Assembly (NCBI GenBank): GCA_028697515.1
Contig: JAQVEY010000007.1
Span: 8,453 to 17,746, forward strand
Direction of reading: 5' to 3'
Source of the DNA: Bacteroidales bacterium
Lineage (GTDB): Bacteria; Bacteroidota; Bacteroidia; Bacteroidales; ML635J-15
DNA length: 9,294 nt
The notes below the pieces were generated by a model. It searched no databases. It was not told where the DNA came from and saw nothing but the letters and a program-made list of their open reading frames with translations. The position numbers were made by a program, and so were the translations under genes. This document shows, piece by piece, positions 1 through 7,646 of the stretch (within the stretch, counting starts at the first letter, position 1; each line of letters opens with the position of its first letter).

Positions 1-488
1 ATGGTTTTTTTAATTATTCTTTCAAAGGTAATTTATTGTTCGAATATCAAAAAAATAGATATAATTATACATGGGGAGTAGGGATAATTAAACATAATTT
101 GTATTATAGAAGTGTACTTAATGGATTTCTAAGAAGATATTATTCGTCATATATCTCGGCAATGGTTCCATTTAGATTCGGAGTTCGTAAGAATCAATTA
201 GTTTATAATTTTACATGTGATGCGAATCTTTTTTTATATTGTATGGAGAGTAGAGTAATAAAGAATTATGAAACGAGAGAATTGGAGTCAGTATCTAGTG
301 ATAATGGCTTTATTATGATTCCTTATTCAAATCTTGGTTTTAGTGTTGATTACAATTTATCTGACAAGATGTTTTTTCATTGGGGTATTGGTTGTGATTT
401 CTTATATTTTCCTATAATTCGTGGATTTCTTATAAAACCATTCAACATAAATTTTTTTGCCGGTATAAAAGTCAAACTAAATGAATAA
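1..488 (+). CDS. Outer-membrane beta-barrel protein, 5'-truncated by the window edge
   Basis: The reading frame is open from base 3 to the TAA at 486-488, so this is the C-terminal part of a gene that begins outside the window. A TTG at 36 is only an internal leucine codon and I do not take it as the start. About 161 residues are visible. They show alternating hydrophobic and polar residues rich in Tyr, Phe and Gly, as in beta-strands (for example YTWGVGIIKHNLYYR and PFNINFFAGIKVKLN), which fits a small outer-membrane barrel. No enzyme motif is visible. The C-terminal part aligns by eye with the next gene (a shared SDK(M/L) turn, then a last strand ending in GIK.), so the family is probably the porT/OMP_b-brl type. 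The stop codon overlaps the next gene's ATG region by 8 bases, which suggests co-transcription. Function unknown; fold assignment moderate. Confidence 0.6.
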   Translation, partial: GFFNYSFKGNLLFEYQKNRYNYTWGVGIIKHNLYYRSVLNGFLRRYYSSYISAMVPFRFGVRKNQLVYNFTCDANLFLYCMESRVIKNYETRELESVSSDNGFIMIPYSNLGFSVDYNLSDKMFFHWGIGCDFLYFPIIRGFLIKPFNINFFAGIKVKLNE

Positions 489-1200
489 TAGACTAAGTGG
501 AATATTAATTGTTTTTATTGTATGTAATTTTGTTTTTATGCCATTATACGTACAATCGCAGCACTTTATTGGTGTTACGTTAAGGTCTGGATTTGGCAAA
601 CTTGGAAATAAGTACATTATGGACAGTGACTCCTATGGTTATTTTATGAATACAAATTCATGGAATGGAACACAAAATATATCAATTTATTACACATATC
701 AACCAATAAAATTTCTGACTTTGACAACTGAAATTAATTTAAGTAGATATGTTGGTAGCGAAGATTATAGTCTTGAAAGCTGGGATCCACATAGCCCTGG
801 TTTCGAATATCGTTATGACTATCTTTTTTCGTATTTTACTTTTGGAATTCCTTTGTATATCAATTTAAAGATTAAGAAAACTAATATTTTTGGTGGTTAC
901 GGTATTAAATCGTCAATAGTCGGGACATTTTTAAATAGTGGACATTCAGAGCATTTTGATTATTATGAAGGAATGATTGTTGAGGACTGGAATTACAGTT
1001 TAAAAATAAAACCTTCAAATATAATTATGACTGGTTATACTTTTGGTATTATTCAGGAAATTAGTGATAAACTTAGTATAGAACTATTATTTTCAAAATA
1101 CAAGATCAAAAATTCACTATCAGAAGAGTTTAGTTTAGAAAAATCATTTGAAATAGATTTGGGCATAAAATACAATTTTTATATCTCAAAACCATGTTGA
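481..1200 (+). CDS. Exported outer-membrane beta-barrel protein (PorT/OMP_b-brl-like)
   Basis: This encodes 239 residues. Residues 1-26 form a signal peptide: a hydrophobic run (ILIVFIVCNFVFM), then a VQS|Q cleavage site that leaves Gln27 as the mature N-terminus. The mature part is an even series of amphipathic strands rich in Tyr, Phe, Gly and Ser (ISIYYTYQPIKFLTLTTEIN, YFTFGIPLYINLKI, IFGGYGIKSSIVGTF, FEIDLGIKYNF). The strand pair 'FGIPLYINLK...IFGGYGIK' is typical of the Bacteroidota 'outer membrane protein beta-barrel' family (PF13568-like). It carries no catalytic motif, and the specific role is unknown. The start ATG overlaps the end of the upstream barrel gene by 8 bases in another frame, so the two are probably translationally linked. 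The protein ends shortly after the last strand with a short polar tail (ISKPC) rather than the usual terminal aromatic residue. Confidence 0.65.
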   Translation: MNNRLSGILIVFIVCNFVFMPLYVQSQHFIGVTLRSGFGKLGNKYIMDSDSYGYFMNTNSWNGTQNISIYYTYQPIKFLTLTTEINLSRYVGSEDYSLESWDPHSPGFEYRYDYLFSYFTFGIPLYINLKIKKTNIFGGYGIKSSIVGTFLNSGHSEHFDYYEGMIVEDWNYSLKIKPSNIIMTGYTFGIIQEISDKLSIELLFSKYKIKNSLSEEFSLEKSFEIDLGIKYNFYISKPC

Positions 1201-1358
1201 TAAATTAAAAGCAATGTGGTTTACTTAATCTTGATTTAGAATAAAACTGTATTAAATATTTGATTTAGCAAGTTGTAAGTGTTTGTAATTTAAAAAGTCG
1301 GAATACAAAGAAAACCAAGAAAAAATAAGCTGGGCTAGATTTACTACAATCAAAACTT

Positions 1359-1384
1359 ATCAACAAAAGGGATAATCAACAAAA
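1359..1384. repeat. 10-bp direct repeat upstream of the nitroreductase gene
   Basis: ATCAACAAAA occurs twice, at 1359-1368 and 1375-1384, with a 16-base period. Weaker relatives lie at 1349 (ATCAAAACTT) and 1409 (ATCAAAAATA). They sit in the 225-base spacer between the second barrel gene and the nitroreductase gene, just upstream of a possible -7 box at 1393. They could be regulator half-sites, but the base composition is so A-rich that chance is a serious alternative. Nothing else in the spacer (1201-1425) stands out: no ORF, RNA gene or strong terminator hairpin. Confidence 0.3.
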
Positions 1385-1392
1385 TATTTTTT

Positions 1393-1400
1393 TACTTTTG
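1393..1400 (+). promoter_or_regulatory. Possible Bacteroidota -7 promoter box for the nitroreductase unit
   Basis: TACTTTTG matches the Bacteroidota -7 consensus TAnnTTTG and ends 25 bases before the nitroreductase ATG, a reasonable place for a short leader. I find no TTTG or TTG at the expected -33 spacing, where the sequence is the A-rich direct-repeat region. The promoter is therefore only half supported and might depend on an activator. Confidence 0.35.
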
Positions 1401-1425
1401 AAAAATTAATCAAAAATATGATTAT

Positions 1426-1992
1426 ATGGACATGTTGGAATTAATCAAATCAAGAAGAAGTCCGAGAGGGTTTTTTGATAAACAAGTCAGTGAAGAAGAT
1501 CTGAATAAAATATTTGATGCAGGTCGTTGGGCAGCTTCATCGTACAATGGTCAGCCTTGGAGATTTATATATGCAGACAAAGAAAAAAATCCCGAATTAT
1601 ATGAAACATTATTGGGAATAATGGTAGAATTCAATCAGGCATGGGTAAAAGCCGCTCCGGTATTGATTTTGACAATGGTAAGAGTAAAATATGAACATAC
1701 GGGGGAGAAATATTTACATGCATGGCATGATTTAGGCTTAGCTGTTGGAAATATGTCAATTATGGCTCAGTCGCTGGGAATATCTTTACATACAATGGGC
1801 GGATTCGATCCTGACAAGGCAAGGGAGGAACTTAATATTCCCAATTCTTTGGAACCTGTAACAATGATTGCTGTAGGATATGGTGGTTTGCCGGGTAATT
1901 TGCCTCTAGATATTTACAAAATGGAAATTCTACCACGAGAAAGAAAAGAAATTACAGAAATAGCGTTTAATAAACCATTTGATAAAATTTAA
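1426..1992 (+). CDS. Nitroreductase-family FMN-dependent oxidoreductase
   Basis: This 188-residue protein has the length and landmarks of a small single-domain nitroreductase (PF00881), close in pattern to the TdsD-like branch. The N-terminal RRSPRGF (10-16) supplies FMN-phosphate-contacting arginines. ASSYNGQPWRF (37-47) is the classic 'A-S-S-x-N-x-Q-P-W' FMN-binding segment. HDLGLAVGNMSIMAQSLGI (101-119) is the central dimer-interface and flavin helix, and AVGYG (149-153) precedes the final strand and C-terminal extension. Members are cytoplasmic homodimers that use NAD(P)H to reduce nitro, quinone or enone compounds; the substrate here cannot be inferred. No signal peptide is present. The ATG at 1426 gives the usual family N-terminus; Met3 at 1432 is a possible alternative start. 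The secreted Omp28-like gene follows after only 9 bases, so the two are probably co-transcribed. Confidence 0.9.
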   Translation: MDMLELIKSRRSPRGFFDKQVSEEDLNKIFDAGRWAASSYNGQPWRFIYADKEKNPELYETLLGIMVEFNQAWVKAAPVLILTMVRVKYEHTGEKYLHAWHDLGLAVGNMSIMAQSLGISLHTMGGFDPDKAREELNIPNSLEPVTMIAVGYGGLPGNLPLDIYKMEILPRERKEITEIAFNKPFDKI

Positions 1993-2001
1993 CATTTGAT
2001 T

Positions 2002-4089
2002 ATGACAAAAAAATTGTTTTTTACTGCAACTATAATTCTTGCAGTAATTTATTATGCTAATACTCAGGAGATTGTTGTCACAAATCCTCAATTAAAAGCT
2101 GTAGTACTCGAGGAATATACAGGAATGAATTGTCCATATTGTCCACAGGGACATACAATCGCAGAATCTATTCTTACAGGAAACCCTGGTAAGGTTTCTG
2201 TAATTGCTGTTCACGAGGGTGGATTTGCTATACCTGAGGAGGGACAACCTGATTTTCGGACATCTTTCGGGAATAACCTTGCCGGTCAAACTAATCTTGA
2301 GGGTTATCCATCTGGAACAGTAAACAGACATTATTTTTCTGATTTGTCAACCAGTGGAGGTACTGCTTTAAATCGAGGCGATTGGGCAACAGCATCAAAT
2401 CGTATTTTATCCGAAGAATCTTATGTAAATTTGGGTGTTATGACAGATTATAATTCTGAAACAAGAGAGCTAAGTGTTACGGTGGAGTCTTATTATGTAG
2501 AAGATTTGCCTTTTGGTGTAAGTTCAAATTTCTTTCAGATTGCAGTAACCGAAAGTAATGTTATTGCCTATCAGGCAGGAGCTAGTAGTTCGTATAACCA
2601 CAAACACATCTTACGACATCTGATAACTGATCAATGGGGAGATGAAATTACTGAAATAGAAGCTGGAACTATTGTTAACAGAACTTATTTATATACATTA
2701 CCAGAAGAATGGGTAGCCGAAAATTGTGAAATAGTGGCCTTTATTACAGAGTCTCATCAAGAAATTATTACAGGTGTTACTGTGCCGTTAATAGATGGCT
2801 TTAGTAATGGCGAAATTACTTCTGATTATGCCAGATTATTTACTGATGTACCAATCTCTGTAGGTCAGGAATCTGAAAATTCGGAATTTGATTTTACAAT
2901 AATTAATGGTTTTGATGCAGAACAGACTTTCACTTTAACTTTGAGTCATGATGCTCCTGCTGATTGGACAGTAAGTTTTTTGTATAATGAAGAAGTTTAT
3001 ACCGAATCTACCCAAATAACTTTGAATCCTGACGAAACTGTTTATGCCAAAATAATTGTAATCCCCGGAGAAACTTCTGGAGTTGCTAAATGCGTATTAA
3101 ATCTTCACAGTGTTGATTTTCCTGCCTATGAAGATAAGGTATGTGAAGTGTATGTAGTTTCAGGTGTGCAAAATATGATTGTTAATGGGTCTGGAACAAA
3201 TACAGGTGTTAGCAGTTATGAATTTGAGCATCATTATAAAAACGCTTTAATCGCAGCAGGATGCGAAACTGTTGGAGCAATACCTGGCTATGCATTTGAA
3301 CAGGCTGTAGAATTTGGTGCTCTTGATAATGTAAATAGTCTGTATTTTAATATTGGAGGTACAACTCCAGTCCTCACTTTAGGTCAGGTACTTGCTCTTA
3401 GAGAATTTATTGATAATGGTGGAAATTTGTTCCTAGCTGGTCAGGATATAGGCAGAGATATTATGGGGGTTGGATCAACTTCTGGTTCTATTACTCATAA
3501 AACTTTTTATCAGAATTACTTATCTTCATTATACTTAAACGATGGTGATGCTGCTAATAATTCTATCATGTCTGTAAATACTGACTCTGTATTTGGTTTT
3601 ATTCCATCTTCCAGTTTGATAGATGCATATGATGGGGTTTTTGATCCTGATGGAATTAAGAAATCTACTAATTCTACTGATATCTTTCTTTATCCAAATG
3701 GAAAAGCCGGAGGTATAAGGGCATTTAAAGGAAGTGCTAGAATTGTTTATCTAGCTTTTGGTCTGGAACAGATTTCTAATGAAGATACCAGAAATGATAT
3801 CATGGACAGAACTTACAGATGGTTTGAAGGATGGGAAGGAACTAACTGTGAAATAATTTCTAGAAGTCAGATAGATATATACCCTAATCCTGCGAGTGAT
3901 TATATAAAAATTTCAGGATTAGTAAATAACTCTAATTATACAATTACTGATATTACCGGAAAAATTGTTAAATCTGGAACAATATTCTTATCAGAAGATA
4001 TTATTATTTCCGATTTAAAAAGCGGATTGTATTTTATTGAGATATCTTATAGCAATAAGAGCATTTTAAATAAGTTTACAAAATTGTAA
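2002..4089 (+). CDS. Secreted Omp28/thioredoxin-like multidomain protein with T9SS sorting domain
   Basis: I start this 695-residue protein at the ATG at 2002, because it directly precedes a normal signal peptide (MTKKLFF..., cleavage about T21|Q22). The frame also has a TTG at 1996, which is less likely. Residues about 30-265 resemble Omp28-related Bacteroidota proteins: a thioredoxin-like core with EEYTGMNCPYCPQG carrying Cys44-Pro-Tyr-Cys47, and a likely cis-proline loop at GYPSG (Pro103). Residues about 280-388 look like an Ig-like beta-sandwich. Residues about 390-612 form an alpha/beta segment with LREFIDNGGNLFLAGQDIG (466-484), as in ThuA- or glutamine-amidotransferase-like domains of secreted proteins; I see no clear catalytic triad. 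Residues about 618-695 form a type A T9SS C-terminal domain (IYPNPASDYI, ITDITGKIV, LKSGLYFIEI, ending KFTKL). The protein is therefore expected to cross the outer membrane by T9SS and be surface-anchored or released. A thiol-disulfide or binding role is inference. Confidence 0.85.
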   Translation: MTKKLFFTATIILAVIYYANTQEIVVTNPQLKAVVLEEYTGMNCPYCPQGHTIAESILTGNPGKVSVIAVHEGGFAIPEEGQPDFRTSFGNNLAGQTNLEGYPSGTVNRHYFSDLSTSGGTALNRGDWATASNRILSEESYVNLGVMTDYNSETRELSVTVESYYVEDLPFGVSSNFFQIAVTESNVIAYQAGASSSYNHKHILRHLITDQWGDEITEIEAGTIVNRTYLYTLPEEWVAENCEIVAFITESHQEIITGVTVPLIDGFSNGEITSDYARLFTDVPISVGQESENSEFDFTIINGFDAEQTFTLTLSHDAPADWTVSFLYNEEVYTESTQITLNPDETVYAKIIVIPGETSGVAKCVLNLHSVDFPAYEDKVCEVYVVSGVQNMIVNGSGTNTGVSSYEFEHHYKNALIAAGCETVGAIPGYAFEQAVEFGALDNVNSLYFNIGGTTPVLTLGQVLALREFIDNGGNLFLAGQDIGRDIMGVGSTSGSITHKTFYQNYLSSLYLNDGDAANNSIMSVNTDSVFGFIPSSSLIDAYDGVFDPDGIKKSTNSTDIFLYPNGKAGGIRAFKGSARIVYLAFGLEQISNEDTRNDIMDRTYRWFEGWEGTNCEIISRSQIDIYPNPASDYIKISGLVNNSNYTITDITGKIVKSGTIFLSEDIIISDLKSGLYFIEISYSNKSILNKFTKL

Positions 4090-4117
4090 GAATTTATTGC
4101 TTTTAGAAGCTTATTAG

Positions 4118-4546
4118 CTACATATATTTTAAAACGATTTTTATTGTTTTATTTTCTTTGCCAAAATTAAAACTAAAATCATCAAATTTAGGCTTGCAGA
4201 ATCCACTTAGGATATAATTTGAAAAGCCAAATCCTTCTGATGGAACGAAAAATGAATAGTCCATTTTATTATTATTATTTTCATCATCAAGCAAGGCTAT
4301 CCCGTATTTACCCTGAGGAATATCATCATAACTGACTGTAATACATCCATTTGTGATATTGTTTTTATTTACATTCTTTTCATATTTCGGATCCTCTTTT
4401 TTAAACTCATTTTCAGATGAAAAAAATGCTAATTTCAAACTTCCTTTTGTATTTCGAATGCCTGAAATTTTTACAGTTATTGTCTGTGCATTTGCAATAC
4501 TTACAATAAAAACAAATGTCAATATATTCAAAATTAAAGTTTTCAT
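4118..4546 (-). CDS. Exported DUF2141 family protein
   Basis: This encodes 142 residues, a usual length for DUF2141 (PF09912). The signal peptide is residues 1-20 with a canonical ANA|QT cleavage. Family landmarks are visible in order: TVKISGIRNTKGSLKLAFF (24-42), DDIPQGKYGIALLDDEN (74-90), the acidic turn DDENNNNKMD (87-96), PSEGFGFSN (102-110), KPKFDDFSFNF (118-128) and a final strand IKIVLKY. The family is a small periplasmic or surface beta-sandwich of unknown function. The Asp/Asn-rich turn looks like a metal-binding loop, which is inference. It is the last gene of the minus-strand operon, starting 6 bases after the LolA-like gene, so it probably shares that gene's pathway. Its stop lies 28 bases from the stop of the convergent Omp28-like gene. 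Confidence 0.85.
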   Translation of the reverse strand: MKTLILNILTFVFIVSIANAQTITVKISGIRNTKGSLKLAFFSSENEFKKEDPKYEKNVNKNNITNGCITVSYDDIPQGKYGIALLDDENNNNKMDYSFFVPSEGFGFSNYILSGFCKPKFDDFSFNFGKENKTIKIVLKYM

Positions 4547-4552
4547 AATGCG

Positions 4553-5326
4553 TTATTTTTCTAAATTACTAGTGCTGAAATAACTCTCGTCAAGTGATGA
4601 ACTCGTTACAAGATTAGTAATAATGATTTCTGATTTCCGCCCGGTTTTATTATTTACGGCAGTCATCTTAAAAGCCATATATTTGCCGGTAGATTGCAAT
4701 TTGTAATCTGTCATTGTTATTGTCTTTATAAGTTTATTGTCCTTGTCATAAGTCTCGGTTTTATAAGGTAAATATGTACTTTTTTCTATATAAGTAATTT
4801 TGCGTTTAAATTTTTCGATAGCTTCAATTTCTGCTGTTTTGCATGTAGTTTCAATTTTATAGTATTCCTTACCACTAATAGTTTCGGTACTAAGTAATTT
4901 ATAGTTATAATCAGACATCTTGGGTTTGCTCATATCCGAATTTGAAAACTCCGAACCCATAAAACTTGAGGATTTTTCACTGCTTACAATTCTTCTTGTC
5001 TTTTTTAATGATGGCAGATAAACCCACATATCATCATCTTTTTCTTCATAGTCAAAAATCAGCATTCCAGTGCCTTTTACATCGGCAGGAGATAAAAATT
5101 TTATAATTGTTTTTGTAGCATCTGCGAATTTCTTTGTGGTGTTTTTTACCTGTCGTGTTCTTACATTACCTTTGTTGTCATAGATTTTTAATGTCGAAGT
5201 CATTTCCATAGCATCTGATAAGATAGCTTTTGTACTCTTGTTGACGATTTCTTTTGCGTCTTGAGCATTAAGCAGATTGAAGCTTAAAAAACTCAAGACA
5301 GTTATAAGAATAATTTGTTTTTTCAT
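4553..5326 (-). CDS. LolA-fold periplasmic protein ('outer membrane lipoprotein-sorting protein')
   Basis: This encodes 257 residues with a signal peptide (1-21, cleavage LNA|QD) and no lipobox. The mature protein shows the hallmarks of the PF17131-type LolA-like family: KFLSPADVKGTGMLIF (76-91), DDMWVYLPSLKKTRRI (98-113), SSFMGSEFSNSDMS (120-133) and a C-terminal half of regular strands (YYKIETTCK, KRKITYIEKSTYLPYKTETY, ITMTDYKL). The family adopts the open half-barrel fold of LolA/LolB, which holds acyl chains or other hydrophobic ligands in the periplasm. Despite the database name it is not the general Lol chaperone. Homologues are typically encoded beside MMPL/RND transporters, as here (18 bases downstream of one). 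I infer a shuttle that passes a lipid-like cargo between the pump and the outer membrane; the cargo is unknown. Confidence 0.88.
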   Translation of the reverse strand: MKKQIILITVLSFLSFNLLNAQDAKEIVNKSTKAILSDAMEMTSTLKIYDNKGNVRTRQVKNTTKKFADATKTIIKFLSPADVKGTGMLIFDYEEKDDDMWVYLPSLKKTRRIVSSEKSSSFMGSEFSNSDMSKPKMSDYNYKLLSTETISGKEYYKIETTCKTAEIEAIEKFKRKITYIEKSTYLPYKTETYDKDNKLIKTITMTDYKLQSTGKYMAFKMTAVNNKTGRKSEIIITNLVTSSSLDESYFSTSNLEK

Positions 5327-5344
5327 AAGAATTCTATTTTAAGA

Positions 5345-7615
5345 TTATTTATTTAGTTTAATATTTTTTACAATAATTTCAGGTTTTAATTTTAAAATTG
5401 AAGGAACAAGTATCAATGCGCAAATCAGGCACAATAGCAATGAGAATATTATCAGTAAAGCAAATGTTTTAAGGATTAGAATTCCCGATAAGAATAAAAC
5501 TGAAAAGCCAAGAATTACCGAAATGGCATTTATTGCAATTCCACGACCTGTAGTTGTAAGGCAAATTGTAATAGCTTCTGACATATTTTTCCCGTTTTCG
5601 ATTTCGGACTTTATTCTCCAAAATAAATGTATTGTATAGTCAATGCCAATTCCAAGTGCTATCGAAGAAAGTAAAGATGTTGCAATATCTAATTCTATTC
5701 CTGCCCAACCCATAAGTCCGAAGTTGCAGCTAAGTGTGAAGATTAGCGGAACTGTTCCAAGCAAACCGGTTCTGAAAGATTTAAAAATTATCCACAACAA
5801 CAGAATTATTGTTATCATGGCTAAAGCAAGGGAATAGATTTGCCCTTTAATAATTGACATTGCCATATCTTTTTCGACAATACTTATTCCTGCCTGATAT
5901 TTTGCATATTTTGAATTATCACAAAATCTTTGTATTTCCCTAAGGATTGAGTTGTATTCTTTTATGTTTTCAGCTTTAAATTGCACATTTACAATCGCTT
6001 TAGTATAGTTGAAGTCAACAAATTTTTCAAAATCTTCGGGATTGCCACTCATATTGTAAAACTCTATGTATTGTGCAATTGCTTCGCGGGAATCCGGAAT
6101 TTGATCGTATGCTGCATCGCTTTTGTCATTTAAGGCTTTGCTCATTATTTTTATAATGCTTGATAATGAAGTTACACTGCCTGTTTGTTCTTTGCTTTTA
6201 AGTAATTGCTCAAGTTCATCCATCTCATTGACCACTTCGGGATCTTTAATATCTCCTTCAAATAAAACAGAAATGTATTTTGTCCCTCCGAAATGTTTAT
6301 TTACGATATCTGTAGATTTTCTGATATCGTGAGATTTGGCCATCATTTTTTCATTGTTTATGCTGACATTTAAACGGAAAATGCCTAGCAGTGAAATGAC
6401 AAAAGCGATTGTGAAAATAATGATGACAAGCTTTGGCTTTGTTATGGTTATTTTTGCTGTTTTTAATAGAAGTTTGTCAATATATGTTTTTGATTTTTCT
6501 TTAAAACTTCGGTTAACTTTACCTTTTTTCATTCCAATCAGAATAGCTGGCAAAAAATAAAGACTTAATATCAACGCCAGACCTATTCCAATCGAACATA
6601 CAATTCCTGTTTGTTTTGCCGGCAACATTATATGAACTATCAAACCAAGTACCCCTGCAATTGTAGTTAGTCCTGTGAGAATTACAGGATTTGCAACGCT
6701 TTTCATACTTTGCGATACAATCTGATCCATATTTGCGTTTGGATTTGTTGCATTAAGCTCTTGATATTTCGAAACGATATGAACACCGTAATTATTTGCG
6801 ACAGAAATCATCAATATTGGTATCAAAACAGCAATAATGCTAAATTCATATCCCAATAAAGGCATTAGTCCCATTGATACGCCTGTTGAAATTATCACAA
6901 CCAGCATAGGCAAAATTACACCACGTTTTTCACGAAATGAAAAATACAAAAATATTATCATAACCAGCAAAGCAATTGGCATCAGTATCACTAAGTCTCG
7001 CATTGCTTTTTGCTGTATTTCTTCACGCAGGTAAAGCATTCCGGACATATAATATTTTTCATTACCCCAAATACTATTAACGATATTTTTTGTCGTTTTG
7101 ATTATTTCAGAATCGCTATATCCTTTCTCCGGGTTAATAATCATTACAGAATAGCGAAAATCTTCTGAAACAAATAATTTGTATGCCAATGGATTATTTT
7201 TGATCTCTTTACGTAGCTCTTCCTTTTGAGCCTTGTCATCGGGAATGTCTTTTATTGCAGGATCAACAAGCATAAATCCATCTTCTCCGCGGATGTTTTT
7301 TGTGTTAAAAATTGACATTACATCTGAAATAATTGCACTTTCTGTCAATGAGTCATGTATAGCACTGATTTTTTCTAAAGACTTTTTTTCGATGATATCA
7401 TCAGCTTCAAAAATTACAATAATAGGATCATTATGTCCGAATATTTCTTCTATTTTTTCAAGATTAAGCTTTGATTCTGTTTCTTGAGGGAGGTACCTCG
7501 TCATATCGGGATTGATTCTGATATTTCTTAAAGGAATTAGAAAACCTAGAAAAATCAGTATTGGAATTATAATAAGGAAATATCTGTATGGTTTAGTTAA
7601 AAGTTTCTTAAACAT
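5345..7615 (-). CDS. MMPL/RND-superfamily inner-membrane transporter (COG1033-like)
   Basis: This encodes 756 residues, the usual size for MmpL/COG1033 exporters and shorter than the roughly 1000 residues of AcrB-type pumps. The architecture is an internally duplicated half-transporter: TM1 at about 12-28, a periplasmic domain of about 30-203 (with the typical YLPQ at 41-44), and TM2-6 in about 205-362. The second half has TM7 at about 395-413, a periplasmic domain of about 415-590 and TM8-12 in about 592-741. The TM10 motif ALGIGIDYTIHLFWR carries Asp659, the usual proton-relay acid; the matching TM4 segment reads SVANNYGVHI, with Asn275 instead. Members use the proton-motive force to move lipids or hydrophobic compounds out of the inner membrane or periplasm. 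It lies between the barrel gene (31 bases) and the LolA-like gene (18 bases) in one apparent operon, and is the energy-supplying part of the module. Confidence 0.92.
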   Translation of the reverse strand: MFKKLLTKPYRYFLIIIPILIFLGFLIPLRNIRINPDMTRYLPQETESKLNLEKIEEIFGHNDPIIVIFEADDIIEKKSLEKISAIHDSLTESAIISDVMSIFNTKNIRGEDGFMLVDPAIKDIPDDKAQKEELRKEIKNNPLAYKLFVSEDFRYSVMIINPEKGYSDSEIIKTTKNIVNSIWGNEKYYMSGMLYLREEIQQKAMRDLVILMPIALLVMIIFLYFSFREKRGVILPMLVVIISTGVSMGLMPLLGYEFSIIAVLIPILMISVANNYGVHIVSKYQELNATNPNANMDQIVSQSMKSVANPVILTGLTTIAGVLGLIVHIMLPAKQTGIVCSIGIGLALILSLYFLPAILIGMKKGKVNRSFKEKSKTYIDKLLLKTAKITITKPKLVIIIFTIAFVISLLGIFRLNVSINNEKMMAKSHDIRKSTDIVNKHFGGTKYISVLFEGDIKDPEVVNEMDELEQLLKSKEQTGSVTSLSSIIKIMSKALNDKSDAAYDQIPDSREAIAQYIEFYNMSGNPEDFEKFVDFNYTKAIVNVQFKAENIKEYNSILREIQRFCDNSKYAKYQAGISIVEKDMAMSIIKGQIYSLALAMITIILLLWIIFKSFRTGLLGTVPLIFTLSCNFGLMGWAGIELDIATSLLSSIALGIGIDYTIHLFWRIKSEIENGKNMSEAITICLTTTGRGIAINAISVILGFSVLFLSGILILKTFALLIIFSLLLCLICALILVPSILKLKPEIIVKNIKLNK

Positions 7616-7646
7616 ATTTGTTTTTATTAATGAGTTTATTAATTAG

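Noticed and set aside
1..81. ATG at base 1 opening a frame of 26 codons
   Set aside because: It is in a different frame from the long barrel frame that is open from base 3, and it ends quickly at a TAG with no family pattern.
2092..2331. Minus-strand open frame opposite the CPYC domain
   Set aside because: It is embedded in the conserved thioredoxin-like coding region and has no recognisable motif.
4099..4110. Short inverted repeat GCTTTTAGAAGC between the convergent stops, as a terminator
   Set aside because: The stem is only four base pairs with a four-base loop and no clean T-tract, so it is too weak to call. The 28-base convergent gap still must hold whatever ends both transcripts.
4353..4583. 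Plus-strand open frame across the DUF2141 and LolA-like gene junction
   Set aside because: It is antisense to the recognisable signal peptide and mature part of the DUF2141 gene, and its hydrophobicity is the mirror of A/T-rich codons.
7626..7641. Inverted repeat TTAAT...ATTAA between the barrel and RND genes, as an attenuator
   Set aside because: The stem is five A/T pairs only, which is expected by chance in this composition, and the gap is too short to be informative.
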